Counted from the stretch's first letter, positions 42,930 through 54,342 are shown. The stretch: DNA of 64,000 nt from Cololabis saira (GCF_033807715.1 NC_084587.1:12234942-12298941), one strand, 5' to 3'. Numbers and translations: made by a program. Notes: a model not told the origin generated them from the sequence alone.

Positions 42930-45900
42930 TGATGACATGTCTGATGCAGAGACGATTTACACATCTCTAAGAGGCTCCGGTAGTGATGCTGACATTGTGT
43001 TTCAGAATATTCACAGAGTTGGCAGTAGTGACAGCCTTTTCTACACGCCTGTGGCAATGAATGGGACATTGGTGATGGGAGGAATGTTGGACAGTGGTTC
43101 TATGGCATGCAGTATCAGTGAAGTAGCTGAGATTAAATTGAGAGAGGCTGGGGTAATATCAGACCAAAAACGGATTAATGTGGATGTGGTGCTTGTGGGA
43201 TGTGGAGGACTTCGCGTTAAACCGAAGTGTGTTTTTGATGTGGAGATGGAAGTGTATGGCTGTAAAATGTTAGTCCCCACACTTGTTGTTCCAGGACAAC
43301 ATGATGAACTGATTCTGGGGACTAATGTGATAAAACACGTCCTGCGTAAGTCTAAGCAGTGTGAGTCATACTGGAAGACAGTGTCGGGCCCCTGTCCATC
43401 CAGAGACACGGAGGTTGAGCGTTTCCTGTCTATGCTCTCGGGTTTGAGCCCCTGGAGGGGTGATGATATTCCTGACAGGATTGGCACAGTCAAGTGTAAT
43501 TCAGCCACCTGCCTTGAGCCTGGCCGCGAATATCTCATCTGGGGAAAACTGCCGAAGAACACTGCTGTTTCTCCGGGTAGCACTGTTATGACGGAGCTCA
43601 CGTCTTCTCGTTCAGCTCCCAGAGGTGTTCTGGTTGCAAAGATTGTAACTCCGCTGTGGGGTGATCGGTGGGTTCCGCTAAAGCTCATCAATACATCTGA
43701 CAGACCGGTACTGCTGAGACGCAATGCAAAGCTGGCTGATGTCTACCCCTGTGTGGCTCTTGAGGACATGGATGTTGCTGAACGCTCGCAGGTCCCCCTG
43801 GTCAGCTGTCCCATGTCAGTTGTACCAGCTGCTGCTGGTGTGAACTCTCCCCAGGACAAGCTTAGTTCAATCGGGCTTGGTACTGTTGACATTGGGTCAT
43901 GTGAAGTGTCGGAGGACTGTAAGGGGAGGTTAGCTGACCTTGTTTTGCAATATGAGGATGTCTTTTCACGCCACCATCTGGATTGTGGGGAGGCAAAGGG
44001 CTTTGTACACCGCATACACCTGTCGGACAGCAAACCGTTCAGGCTCCCATACAGGAGAGTGCCCCCCAGCCAGTACCATAAGTTACGTCAGGTGCTTACT
44101 GAGATGGAGAAAAGGGAGATCATCAGGAAGTCGACCAGTGAGTATGCATCACCATTGGTGCTTGTATGGAAGAAAAATGGGGATCTCCGCATCTGCACGG
44201 ACTTTCGCTGGTTGAACAAAAGGACCTTTAAGGATGCTCATCCCCTCCCCCATCAAGCTGATTGTTTGGCTGCACTGGGGGGCAACTGTCTTTTCAGCAC
44301 GATGGATTTGACCTCTGGCTTCTACAACATGCCGCTCCACGAGGATGACAGGAAGTACTCAGCCTTTACCACTCCTATGGGCCTTTATGAGTACAACCGT
44401 CTGCCACAGGGCCTCTGCAACAGCCCTGGGAGCTTTATGCGCATGATGACCAGCATTTTTGGGGACCAAAACTATCTGAGCCTGCTGTGTTACTTAGATG
44501 ATTTGCTGGTGTTTGCATCTGACGAAGAGACTGCTTTGGTGCGCCTAGAAATGGTTTTTGACAGGCTGCGTGGCAATAACTTGAAGTTGGCTCCCAAAAA
44601 GTGCTTCTTCCTCAGGAGGTCGGTGAAGTTTCTGGGCCACGTTGTGGATGAGAGGGGTGTTTCGACCGATCCCAGTAAGGTCGAAAGCATCGCCAACATG
44701 ACAAGTGCTGACCTCATGGAGCCTGATGGTGTGACTCCATCCCAGAAACGAGTGAGGTCCTTTTTAGGGATGGTTAATTACTATCAGCACTTTGTGCCCG
44801 GATACTCTGCGAGCGCCAAGCCGCTCTTTGATCTGTTGAAGGGTGCGAAGAGGAAGAGCGGCCGTCACAAAACCAGAATGTCCAGCAGGAAGCTGTTTGC
44901 ATCTGACTGGACTTCAGAACAGCAGCAGGCTTTTGAAAGCCTGAAGACTTCGTTGGTTCACAGTGTTGTTTTGGCTCACCCTGACTTCGGCCGCCCCTTC
45001 ATGTTGTCAACTGATGCATCTCTGGATGGAATAGGAGCTGTTTTATCTCAGGTTCAGGAGGGTGAAACACGAGCGAGACCCATTGCTTTTGCTAGCAAGT
45101 CATTATCTCAATCTCAAAAGAACTATCCAGCTCACCGTTTAGAATTTCTGGCTCTGAAGTGGTCAGTCTGCGACAAGTTCAGTCACTGGCTGAAAGGCAA
45201 CAAATTCACGGTATGGACAGACAATAACCCGTTGACTCACATTCTGACAAAACCAAAGCTGGACTGTTGTGAGCAGCGCTGGGTGGCCAAGTTGGCAAGC
45301 TATGACTTTGACATTAAGTATGTCCCAGGTCAGCAAAATGTCGTGGCTGATGCTTTGAGTCGCACGCCGTTTGTCAGGGAGAGTGTTGGCCATAGATTGC
45401 TCGCTGAGCCATATACAGGTCTGCTCGCTGCTGTCAAGGATGTGTCATCTACGTCGGTTCAGAACGCTTTCCGTTCATCCTGTGGCCGCAATAACACATC
45501 TCCAGTGAGTGAAATTGCCCAGTCCTCATGCAGCCCACTTCTCATGCAAGCTCAGTCTGTTGCGCTGGAGGATGTGTCTGCTGTACTTCAGTCGCACATT
45601 GAGTGGGATGCTGGTCCACGAACTCGAGCTGTAGCAGTGTTGCAGTTCCTACCTCAGCTGGTTCAAACTGGACATGACGCCTTGCCTGCCTACACTGAGG
45701 GGGACCTCCGTGATAAGCAGTTGGAGGATGGATGTCTCTCGCGTGTTCTGTTCTATGTTGAGAGGCATCGGAGGCCTTCGAGGAGAGAAAGGTTTAAAGA
45801 GTCTGTCTCTGTCACTAGATACCTTAAACACTGGGATAGGCTCACTGTGATTGATGGTGTGCTGTACAGGGTTTCGAGGGACCAGAAAACCAGAGCAAAG

Positions 45901-47529
45901 CGCTTCCAGTATGTTGTCCCTGACTCGCTGAAGACTGAGGTTTTGCAGGGTGTTCATGACAAAGCTGGACATCAAGCCCAGTTCAGAACCCTTAGCTTAA
46001 CTAGACAGAGGTTTTTCTGGCCGAACCTCGACAGGGATGTGAAAGATTATGTCCGTCATTGTCAGCGATGTGTTGTTAGCAAGACTGTTGAGCCTGAGGG
46101 GCGGGCTCCGCTAGAGAGCATTACATCAACAAGACCGCTGGAGCTTGTCTGTATAGACTTTTGGTCTGCCGAAGACTCCAGAAACAGATCTGTCGATGTT
46201 TTGGTGGTAACAGACCATTTCACGAGGATGGCTCAGGCGTTTCAATGCAGAGACCAGACAGCTAAACAAGTGGCGAGGGTTCTTTGGGACCGGTATTTCT
46301 GTGTCTTTGGATTCCCGGAAAGAATTCATAGTGACCAGGGTGCTAACTTTGAGAGTCAGCTGCTGAGTGAGCTTCTCAGGGTTTCTGGTGTCAAGAAATC
46401 TCACACAACCCCCTACCATCCAATGGGAAACGGGAGTGTTGAGAGGTTCAATCGGACCCTGGGTGGCATGATCCGTGCTTTGCGTCCTGAAGAGAAAGCT
46501 GACTGGCCACGACGTTTGCAGACTCTGACATTCGTTTACAATTGTACAGCTCATGAGACGACGGGGTACCCCCCCTTTTACCTCATGTTCGGTCGTGTCC
46601 CCCGCTTGCCGGTAGATGTCATCTTCCGTGCTGTCCTCCATGATTCTGCTGTGACATGTTATGAGAAGTACGTGGCACGCCTCACCGACGATTTGAAAGC
46701 AGCGGTGGTGATTGCTCAGGAACATGCTACAAAAGAGCAGAACAGACAGGCCCGCCTGTACAACAGGGCAGTGAAGGGATCTAAGGTTGAGATCGGTGAC
46801 AAAGTGCTCTTGGCCAACAGGACGGAGAGAGGAAAAAGGAAGCTTGCTGATCGGTGGGAGTCGACCATCTACACTGTTGTGGATGTGAACTCAGGGACAC
46901 ATACATACAGGATCCGTGATGCAGTTAATGGACGGGAGAAGGTGGTTCACAGGAACCTACTGATGCTGGCCAATTTCCTCCCTGTGGGGGATGCTGTTGT
47001 AATGTCTGACCTTGCCTCATCCACGCCTAACACAGAATCCTCAGTTCCCGGTACTTCTGACATTGGAGGGACGGGAGAGGCCCTGCTTGGGACTGGGAGC
47101 GTGGTTCTTGCTGGGGCTAGTAACTGTCTTGACACTGAGATTGGCCAAAGCTCATCTGTGGCTGTGGAGGACAGCAAAGCTCTCTTGGCGGACCTGGGGT
47201 CTGTGGACTCTGAGGGGAGAACGATTGATTGGATTACACAGTTATCAGCGCCTAGTTTTTCAGACTTGACTAGTTTGACCCCTGACCCTAAGGACTCCTC
47301 AGTCTCGCCTGTGGACGAATTGACTGTTCAATCCGAGACTGCGCCGGCAGCTGTGAGACAATCAGACTCTGTTCTTGACACTGTGACCATGACAGACGCT
47401 ACATCAGACACTCTGCGCACTGTTGACCAGACCTCACAGACACAGGTCAGGTCTAGAGTTGGCCGTTTAGTCAAGCCTGTGAATAGACTCATACAAACTA
47501 TGTCCAGACAGGATGTTGTTCAGGACTAG
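42868..47529 (+). CDS. pol: Retrotransposon Pol (PR-RT-RNase H-IN)
   Basis: Open frame 42868-47529, probably made as a Gag-Pol fusion by -1 frameshift; the TTG at 42889 is not a credible start. Numbering from 42889: aspartic protease with DSG at 68-70; reverse transcriptase about 375-620 with the catalytic YLDD at 535-538; RNase H with TDAS (D709); integrase zinc finger H1023, H1028, C1058, C1061; integrase core D1090, D1149 and E1185, where D1149 and E1185 are 35 residues apart. A GPY/F-like segment follows (about 1290-1360), then a Ser/Thr-rich tail of about 170 residues ending RVGRLVKPVNRLIQ. All key residues are present and no break was seen. No chromodomain or envelope recognised. Confidence 0.95.
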   Translation, partial: GKLADLCLEGGNTGHTTNSQTDDMSDAETIYTSLRGSGSDADIVFQNIHRVGSSDSLFYTPVAMNGTLVMGGMLDSGSMACSISEVAEIKLREAGVISDQKRINVDVVLVGCGGLRVKPKCVFDVEMEVYGCKMLVPTLVVPGQHDELILGTNVIKHVLRKSKQCESYWKTVSGPCPSRDTEVERFLSMLSGLSPWRGDDIPDRIGTVKCNSATCLEPGREYLIWGKLPKNTAVSPGSTVMTELTSSRSAPRGVLVAKIVTPLWGDRWVPLKLINTSDRPVLLRRNAKLADVYPCVALEDMDVAERSQVPLVSCPMSVVPAAAGVNSPQDKLSSIGLGTVDIGSCEVSEDCKGRLADLVLQYEDVFSRHHLDCGEAKGFVHRIHLSDSKPFRLPYRRVPPSQYHKLRQVLTEMEKREIIRKSTSEYASPLVLVWKKNGDLRICTDFRWLNKRTFKDAHPLPHQADCLAALGGNCLFSTMDLTSGFYNMPLHEDDRKYSAFTTPMGLYEYNRLPQGLCNSPGSFMRMMTSIFGDQNYLSLLCYLDDLLVFASDEETALVRLEMVFDRLRGNNLKLAPKKCFFLRRSVKFLGHVVDERGVSTDPSKVESIANMTSADLMEPDGVTPSQKRVRSFLGMVNYYQHFVPGYSASAKPLFDLLKGAKRKSGRHKTRMSSRKLFASDWTSEQQQAFESLKTSLVHSVVLAHPDFGRPFMLSTDASLDGIGAVLSQVQEGETRARPIAFASKSLSQSQKNYPAHRLEFLALKWSVCDKFSHWLKGNKFTVWTDNNPLTHILTKPKLDCCEQRWVAKLASYDFDIKYVPGQQNVVADALSRTPFVRESVGHRLLAEPYTGLLAAVKDVSSTSVQNAFRSSCGRNNTSPVSEIAQSSCSPLLMQAQSVALEDVSAVLQSHIEWDAGPRTRAVAVLQFLPQLVQTGHDALPAYTEGDLRDKQLEDGCLSRVLFYVERHRRPSRRERFKESVSVTRYLKHWDRLTVIDGVLYRVSRDQKTRAKRFQYVVPDSLKTEVLQGVHDKAGHQAQFRTLSLTRQRFFWPNLDRDVKDYVRHCQRCVVSKTVEPEGRAPLESITSTRPLELVCIDFWSAEDSRNRSVDVLVVTDHFTRMAQAFQCRDQTAKQVARVLWDRYFCVFGFPERIHSDQGANFESQLLSELLRVSGVKKSHTTPYHPMGNGSVERFNRTLGGMIRALRPEEKADWPRRLQTLTFVYNCTAHETTGYPPFYLMFGRVPRLPVDVIFRAVLHDSAVTCYEKYVARLTDDLKAAVVIAQEHATKEQNRQARLYNRAVKGSKVEIGDKVLLANRTERGKRKLADRWESTIYTVVDVNSGTHTYRIRDAVNGREKVVHRNLLMLANFLPVGDAVVMSDLASSTPNTESSVPGTSDIGGTGEALLGTGSVVLAGASNCLDTEIGQSSSVAVEDSKALLADLGSVDSEGRTIDWITQLSAPSFSDLTSLTPDPKDSSVSPVDELTVQSETAPAAVRQSDSVLDTVTMTDATSDTLRTVDQTSQTQVRSRVGRLVKPVNRLIQTMSRQDVVQD

Positions 47530-47833
47530 TTCAATGTTAAAGATGTTTGCAACTCTGTGTTCCGGACCTTTAATGACTGAAGCCTGATTCCATAGGCTTA
47601 GGTTTTTGTTTTCTTTTCTACATTGTGCGGTTGGGTCTGGTGGGGTGTACAAGGCACCCTGTTGCCAGTTGTTGGATTGAGGGTTAAGCGCTGCTCTCAT
47701 ACCACTTCATCCTTTTGGGATACATTCAGTGTTGGTTTCTTCTTGAAGTTGACCCTTTGTGTTGTGTACTGTACGTTTGTAATATTTTCCGTGCTGGATA
47801 CTTTGTATCTGCTGGTAAATTTTGATAAAATTC

Positions 47834-47845
47834 AGTGGGGGTGGA
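47834..47845 (+). other. Polypurine tract
   Basis: AGTGGGGGTGGA directly before the 3' LTR, where plus-strand DNA synthesis would be primed. Confidence 0.75.
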
Positions 47846-48646
47846 TGTAACAGAGTTGAAAAATCCCACTTTAATCATTTTTGTTTTCAAATTATATTTA
47901 GGGATTTTATTTATCATTTATTTATTTTGTTGAATGTTTGTGAATTTTATCTAAATTAGTTATTTTATTTTATTGTTATTTTTATTTGCGTATTTTGAGG
48001 AAACTGCCTTTTTGGCCCTACCCTCTTTCTGTACCTCCTGGGCTTCCGTATCTCTTTACTTCAGCTCCTCAGTGCTGCGTTGCTCTGATGAGTGTAAGTT
48101 GTGTTGGGAACTGCTGCTGCTTTTCTTAAGAGATTTCTTTAAGAAATTATCCATATATGTTGATATTTTTGGCGTATGTTGTATACTTTAAATACTACTG
48201 ATATTACGTGGCTTTTCTGTGTTGTTTTGATGATTTAATATGCTTTTTGTGGATGTTTTATTTTCGCGCCCTTGGTGTACAGCGGCGGGCGGTAACCGGT
48301 TTAAACCAGTAGGTGGCAGTGTAAACCAGACGGCGCTGCAGAGCCTCGATCTGAGTGTTCACTTTCCCGTTTTGTTTTGTTTGTTCAGGGAGCAGGAGTT
48401 TAAAAGAGGGTCCAGAAGACTTATTCTTGTGTTTTTCTGTCTTCTGCAGGTATGTTTCCTTTGTCAAATTAATTGTTTTTATTGTGTTTAAATTAGAGAG
48501 TGCTGCGTTGCTCTGATGAGTGGAGCAGGAGTTTAAAAGAGGGTCCAGAAGACTTATTCTTGTGTTTTTCTGTCTTCTGCAGAAATAAACGTAGCAAAAC
48601 CTATTCATGACTCATCATTTGTTGCAACGGATCCAAACCTGTTACA
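47846..48646 (+). repeat. 3' LTR
   Basis: Same length as the 5' LTR (offset 7522 bp); I saw no substitution or indel on line-by-line reading, and three translated stretches are identical. Followed by the CAGT target duplication. Confidence 0.95.
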
Positions 48647-49215
48647 CAGTGAACACAGTAAAACGAGCTGGTTTATTGGTGGATTAACGTTACGACCCTC
48701 ACTGATGGTCTTCAAATGTAGTTTATGTCCGTAGGGTGACTGGACCCTCCCCTGGTCGCTGCTCCTCCACATCAAGAGGAGCCTGTTAAGGTGGATCAGG
48801 TGTCTGGTTAGGACTGGGAATGTTGGATCGGATATATAGAGATTGCCTCCTTCAACCGGGAACTCTCACATCGGAGCTGGAGGAGGTGGGTGGGGTCTCC
48901 TTGCTATGGATGCTGCTTCTACGACCCAAACTGGGATAAGTGAAAGTTAATAGATGAATGAATGAAGGGTCAGAGGCCTAAAAAGTTAATTTATTTAGAT
49001 TTGGATCCATTCCCTTAAAAACTAACATTATTAGCCATTTTGGTGTAAATAAATTCAGTTTTGAACTCAAAACCATTTCTGACCACATTGTTTTGGTTCC
49101 TAAAGAGTTAACTCTCATATCCGTCTAATAACAGCGTCTAATGTTTGTTTTAACTCCAGAATGTTCCTTTAAAATAATAATCTGCTGGTCGGAGCAGACG
49201 CGTGGGGGGACAAAA

Positions 49216-49939
49216 AGGCAAGTAAATGTCCTCAAGATGTCAAACCTTTAGCAAAATAATGTTTCTAGAAGTATGTCTTGAATCCTAAATGATGGGTTGC
49301 TTATAATTAGGATGCTGGAATTAAGTAGTCATTGTTTTAATCACATCACCCGCTCATTTGTTCAGGGTGAGGTAGGTGATCGCTACGATGAAACTGAGGT
49401 CAAACAAGGTCGATGCCAGGACGTTTAGGTGCCCGTATCAGCAGCTGTCATTACACACAAGCCTGGGGGGGAGGAAGGATTGATAATCCTTATAAACCAG
49501 ACAATTAAAGTAATTGTTTGCAGTTTATTAAAAAAGCTTGTGACTCTTGAACAATGCAGATGTTTCTCCGGCGTTCATATTAATACGTCTAATACATTAG
49601 ATTCACATTCTTCATCTCTAAAATGATGCAAACTTGTGACAACGTGAGTCAAATAACTGTTACCCACAAGGTTGTTGTGAGGCGATGGCATTAACTTTTG
49701 CTTATAGTCCCTCATATCGCGTCCAGTGTTTGCTAATGTTAACTTACTGACAAACGTGAAGTATTTAACAATTTATTTTGAGTTGAGGAGCTTACTGTGA
49801 ACCAGATTCCCGGGTTTACAGATGTCTTACCATCATACTGCATGAAAACTGTAAAAGCAGGTGCTTCCTTAAGAACCTCTCATTGTAGTCTGGTATCGAT
49901 AATAACAGTATATAAAAAGCCGGTTTAATTTTTCTCCAA
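49216..49939. other. No gene seen
   Basis: AT-rich flank after the last block shared with copy B; no exon or transposon end could be supported. Confidence 0.5.
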
Positions 49940-50402
49940 CACATCGTGAAGTGGACCAGACTGGTGACTCTTCTTTCTTCTTTTCCTTCCGCCCTTTTCC
50001 TTTAGGAGATGCCACAGAGGATCATCATCATGTCCTCCACATCCTCTTCTTTTACACTTTAAACTAACGTCAAGTCCTCCTTCACTACATCCATAAATCT
50101 CCTCCCTGGTCTTCTTCAAGGCTCCACTTCTGGCAGTTCCCACCTCATCATCGTTCTTATGATATATTCACTATCCTTCCTCCGTACATGTGCAAACCAT
50201 CTCAGCCTGGTCGCTCTGCCTTTCTCTCCAAATCTACTAATGTACGCCTTCTTTCTGATGTGCTCATTCCTGATCCTGCACATCCTTGTCACTCCCAAAA
50301 AGAACCCTTAACATTTAACCTCTGTTACTTCCAGCTCTGGTTTCAGCTCAGACCAGATCCTTGATGCAGTCCCACCTCCACCTTGAACCGCTCTGTCACA
50401 CC

Positions 50403-51142
50403 CAGTACTGGAGTTGAGGGGGATGAGGGGGGATGGCATCCCCCCCTGAAATAAAAACGGTCAAAATCATCCCCCCTGTAAAACTGCCATCCCCCCTTTC
50501 CATCCCTTATGTCATTTCATCAATGAATGTGGTTTTACTGCTATTTCAACATTTAGAGTCATCACCAGAAAAATAACTTATTTGACAATTTTCACCTGTT
50601 TCAAGTACATTTTCACTTGAAATTAGTAGGAAAATTTGCCAGATTTATCTTCTTAAAACAAGCAAAAAAATCTTGTTCCACAGGCAGATTTTTCTACTTA
50701 TTTTAAGTGAAAATCTACTTGAAACAGGTGAAAATTGTAGTTTTTTCCAGTGATGAGTCTTGTTTTAAGTGAAATGAGGCTTTTTTACTAAAATGAGACA
50801 TTTTAACTAGAAATAGGACAAATATTCTTGTTAAGATTGTGAGTTTTTGCAGTGATCCATTTTACTTATCCTGTGAAGGACAGAGTCATATTAATAAGTT
50901 CAGAAAACTGTTTTTTATTGTTGTGTTTTGATGTATTTGATGTAAGCCCAGTGGATATTTAAAGCTTACAGAAGGCTGCATTTAACTGCTGCTATGTCAT
51001 TCCTGCAGTATTTCTGCAGGTGTTTTGGTCAGTGCTATTATTTGTAATATATTATATTATTTGTAATCAGCACAAATTATCTGTCCCCATATGATAAAAT
51101 CCACCATCCCCCCTGATTTCTTTTTTTACAACTCGAGTACTG
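50403..51142. mobile_element. hAT MITE (CAGTACTSGAGTTG family), copy 4
   Basis: Target duplication GTCACACC / GTCACATC (50395-50402, 51143-51150; one mismatch). Same orientation as copy 1, inserted into the RTE-like LINE. Confidence 0.85.
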
Positions 51143-51587
51143 GTCACATCTACAGCACACTTACAGCTCCCCTACATGTCCTGAACTGTAACTTCGCTAC
51201 TCCAGACTTCCTCAGACAATAACACAGCTCCTCTCTCGGGACACCCTGTCATAAGCTTTCTCAAAGTCTACACGACACTATGCAGCTCCTTCTGTGCTCT
51301 GCACATACATCAGATTATGGTGATAATTCATACAAACTGAGTCAAAACAATGTCATTTACATTATCCATGCCGTTTTATTGTAACTATAAAAGCTAAAGT
51401 TACAACATACTTGCATATGTTTTTCATATTATTTACGTAATATGAATTTAACATTATCAATATTATTTAAGCCCATGTACACAATAAAGTCATACTGGAT
51501 TTACAACCCGTCTGAAACATTTATTATTTGAAGAAAAGAAAAAAAATCCATATTCAAATGTTGAATATCGGTATTTACTACTACTGC

Positions 51588-51592
51588 TGCTG

Positions 51593-51629
<37 letters not shown>
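51588..51629. repeat. (TAC)n microsatellite
   Basis: About 13 TAC units directly next to the SINE tail; on the minus strand this is a (GTA)n 3' tail. Confidence 0.85.
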
Positions 51630-51630
<1 letters not shown>

Positions 51631-53181
51631 GTCATTTAGCAGATGCTTTTATCCAAAGAGACTTACATCAGAGACACACAATGGAGCAATTAGGGTTAAA
51701 GCCGGAAATATACTCTACGCACGTAACCTGCGTAGCCTGCGTAGCCTGCTTTGTGTCTGTTCATGCTCCACTGCGTACGTCGCGTACCACCCGAGTAGAG
51801 CCTGTCATACCGATGGTGACCGATAGGGGGCAGTAAGCAGAGCAACAGTTGGAAAAGCTACTTATATTAAGTAGCAGAAGTAGTAGCAGCAGCAGCGGTA
51901 GCAGATTAGAAAAACGAACACTTTTACAGGACAATATTGGATGATGTAGGAGATTATAACATCGTGTGAATGTGTATGAGTGTGTATGAATGTTTGTGGT
52001 GGTCGGAGGGGCCGTTTGGCGCGATATGGCAGCCACGCTCCCGTCAGTCTGCAGGGCAGCTGCGGCTACAGACGGAGCTACCACCGGGGAGAATGTGTGT
52101 GAATGAATAATGATCTCTGTAAAGCTCTGGGTGCCTTGAAGGAAGCTAAAGAAAACCATAACATTATTATTATTATTATTACTCTTTTTTTAATGTGTAT
52201 TACTTATTTATATTACTGTTTTACCCCCTTCCCTGTGTGTGTGTGTGTGTACTTCTGCTACGTGAGTTTCCCCGTTGAGGGAGTAATAAAGGACTATTAT
52301 CTTATCTTATTATTATTGCTTATTATCAAAAGTGGATAGTCTTTCCAGACTAATTTATCCAGCATTCTCCTCACCCATCTCAACAAGAATGACGAAACAA
52401 TAAATCCAGTTAATTTTAGGTTCATATGGAGAAGTAGATGTCAATATATAAGAAAGATTAACATGGTCAAAAAATGTATTGTTCCTAATATGATTCCAAG
52501 TCATTCAATAGTATTTTTATTGAAAAACAGAGTATTTAAAATAAAATAAGTCCCGTCAATTGACTCCTGGCTCCCGGCTCCGCTTCCTCCCGGCTCCGGG
52601 AGGCACCGAGGCTCGGCGCGTACCTCCGCCGGGGCTCGGTCGCCGGGGCTCGGTCGCCGGGGCTCGGCGGCCGGGGCTCGGCGGCCGGGGCTCGCCATCC
52701 GCGGTACTCCCGGGGACTCTAGTCCCGCAGCACCAGTGAGTATTTTGACCGGAGAGATTATAAAATACCGGACTTCGGCATATTTTACCGGACAACGGAA
52801 ACCCTGGGGGGAAGTTAAATATTGCATAAATATATGCACGGGGAACTTTCTCCAGGGGAGAGCAGCATAATCGTGCCAGCCGGGATCAGACCGGGAACAG
52901 CGATACTAGCGGCCAGAGCGAGAACTGCAGGTCGCGTACGCGTTCAGTGTCTTTTTGAGAACGTGCACGTCGACGCGTCAAATGTACGCAGGATACGCAG
53001 GATACGCGAGACGTGACGTCACGCGTATCCTGCGTCTCGCGTACGCGTTCTGAACTGCAAGTATAAACGCGGCTTAAGGCCTTGCTCAAGGGCCCAAGGT
53101 GGTTCATCTTGGTTGCCATTCTGGGGCTTGAACCTGCAGACCCAAGCCCACCTCTGTAGCCACTCGACTACCACTCCCCAA
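51630..53181 (-). repeat. V-SINE/HE1-like SINE, split
   Basis: Minus strand: a tRNA-like head (53181 downward) with an A-box-like TGGTAGTCGAGTGG and a B-box-like GGTTCAAGCCC, then a segment with CCCTTGAGCAAGGCC, and after a gap the tail (51699-51630) with AAGTCTCTTTGGATAAAAGC. The two parts join across a 1375-bp Harbinger-like insertion (51700-53074). Confidence 0.65.
51700..53074. mobile_element. Harbinger-like element with TAA target duplication
   Basis: Ends AGCCGGAAATATACT and inverse AGCCGCGTTTATACT, flanked by TAA (51697-51699, 53075-53077). The inside contains a LINE-tail-like segment (about 51930-52170, with GCAGCCACGCTCCCGTCAGT), (TTA)n and a GC-rich 12-bp repeat block (about 52618-52700, unit GCCGGGGCTCGG). 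CGTACGCG-rich segments near both ends pair in inverse orientation. Confidence 0.65.
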
Positions 53182-53247
53182 CCTTGTATTTTTGCCATGA
53201 AACGATACTGCTGTACACAAATACTCAGTAGTGCCTTTAGTCTAGCT

Positions 53248-53810
53248 CAGGGGTCGGCAACCCGCGGCTCCAGAGCCACATGTGGCTCTTTAGGGCTGTC
53301 CTAGTGGCTCCCTGGAGCTTTTTCTTTTTTTTAATCTTTTTTTCTTCTTTTTTTTCTCCTTCTTTCTTTTCTTTTTTTTTCCTTTTTTTATTTTTTTCCT
53401 TTTTTTCTCTTTTTTCTTCCTTTTTCCTTTCCATTTTAATCTCGACATTTCAACTTTTTTCTCGAAATTGTATTTCAACATTTATCTCGACATTTTGACT
53501 TTTTTCTCGAAATTTTGACTTTTTTCTCAACATTTCGACTTTTTTCTCGACATTTTGACTTTTTTTTCGACATTTCGACTTTTTTCTCGAAATTGTATTT
53601 CAACATTTATCTCGACATTTTAACTTTTTTCTCGAAATTTTGACTTTTTCTCAACATTTTGACTTTTTTCTCGAAATTTCGCCTTTCGCCATTTGCCTTC
53701 ATTCTAAGGCTTATACATACAAGACTTTTAATTTTTTGCAGCTCCAGACATTGTTTTTTGTGTTTTTGGTCCAATATGGCTCTTTCAACATTTTGGGTTG
53801 CCAACCCCTG
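53248..53810. mobile_element. hAT MITE (CAGGGGTCGGCAACC ends)
   Basis: Perfect 8-bp target duplication GTCTAGCT (53240-53247, 53811-53818); ends CAGGGGTCGGCAACC and GGTTGCCAACCCCTG. The interior has a pyrimidine tract and a minisatellite (about 53450-53690) of TTTTTTCTCGACATTTYGAC units. Confidence 0.85.
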
Positions 53811-54342
53811 GTCTAGCTTCTTCGACTCTTTGCCATAATATCATTGTGTGTTGCATCACCTTTATCCTTCTGAAGTTGCCACAACTCTGTATGTCTCCCT
53901 TCGTTTTAAAAACCATCACCAGCACACTTCTCCTCCATTCCTCCGGCATCCTCCCGGTCTCTAAGATCTTGTTGAACGTCATCGGCAAAAACTCTACTGC
54001 CACGTCTTCTAGACACTTCCATGTAGTACTGGTGACTTTTATAATACTGGATTTTATTTCAGAGCTTTAATGGATCCATCCTTCCTCATGCACAACAGAG
54101 TGGTTGTTTCCTAGTTTCCACAGGATGGTGATAAATGTGTATGAGTACTTCTGCAGTTTCCATTTGCAGTATTTGCCGTGGTGTTGGTGTTGTCTGGCTT
54201 TTCTCTGTATCTGGCCTGAATACACATGCAAAAAAGAAAAGGAAAAGGGGAAAAAACACACAGAGGACTGACACTTTGAAAAGCTCATGAGTGTATACGT
54301 GTTTGTATTTAGTTGAGTTTACAGCGGGTGATGTGTTTTCAG

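Larger units (their letters stand above)
40324..48646 (+). mobile_element. Complete Ty3/gypsy-class LTR retrotransposon
   Basis: An 8323-bp element with two 801-bp LTRs of the same length and no difference seen, ends TGTAACAG...CTGTTACA, and a 4-bp target duplication CAGT (40320-40323, 48647-48650). Order: LTR, primer site, gag, pol (protease, reverse transcriptase, RNase H, integrase), purine tract, LTR. The RT-before-integrase order marks Ty3/gypsy. No envelope frame was found. Both large frames are open, so it looks recent and possibly active. The matching site in the duplicated segment near 63645-63672 is empty. Confidence 0.95.
36700..49215 (+). repeat. Segmental duplication, copy A
   Basis: The f8a intron 10 end, exons 11-12, 3' UTR and downstream flank recur in the same order and orientation at about 54080-64000. 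Matching blocks: 36700-36750, 37300-37390 and 37440-37780 (with 54090-54620); 37765-37990 (with 59950-60180); 38160-38560 (with about 61330-61740); and 40220-40323 joined to 48840-49215 (with 63560-64000). Copy A holds the LTR retrotransposon and a Harbinger element that copy B lacks. The right limit cannot be set because copy B is cut by the window end. Confidence 0.75.
49940..54015 (-). pseudogene. RTE-like LINE remnant in several pieces
   Basis: Minus strand. 53811-54015 reads EEWRRSVLVMVFKTKGDIQS and HTMILWQRVEEA, the RT N-terminal block. 51143-51330 gives, with frame breaks, FEKAYDRVPREELW-like sequence. 49940-50402 gives RNEHIRKKAYISRFGEKGRA, LRWFAHVRRKDSEY and a broken RRFMDVVKEDL block, which are C-terminal. 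These are RTE-clade (Rex3-like) patterns. The element is split by a hAT element (50403-51142), other repeats and a hAT MITE (53248-53810). Confidence 0.7.

Noticed and set aside
42889..47529. TTG as the start codon of pol
   Set aside because: TTG is not a plausible eukaryotic start here; the frame is open from 42868 and a frameshift signal explains its expression.
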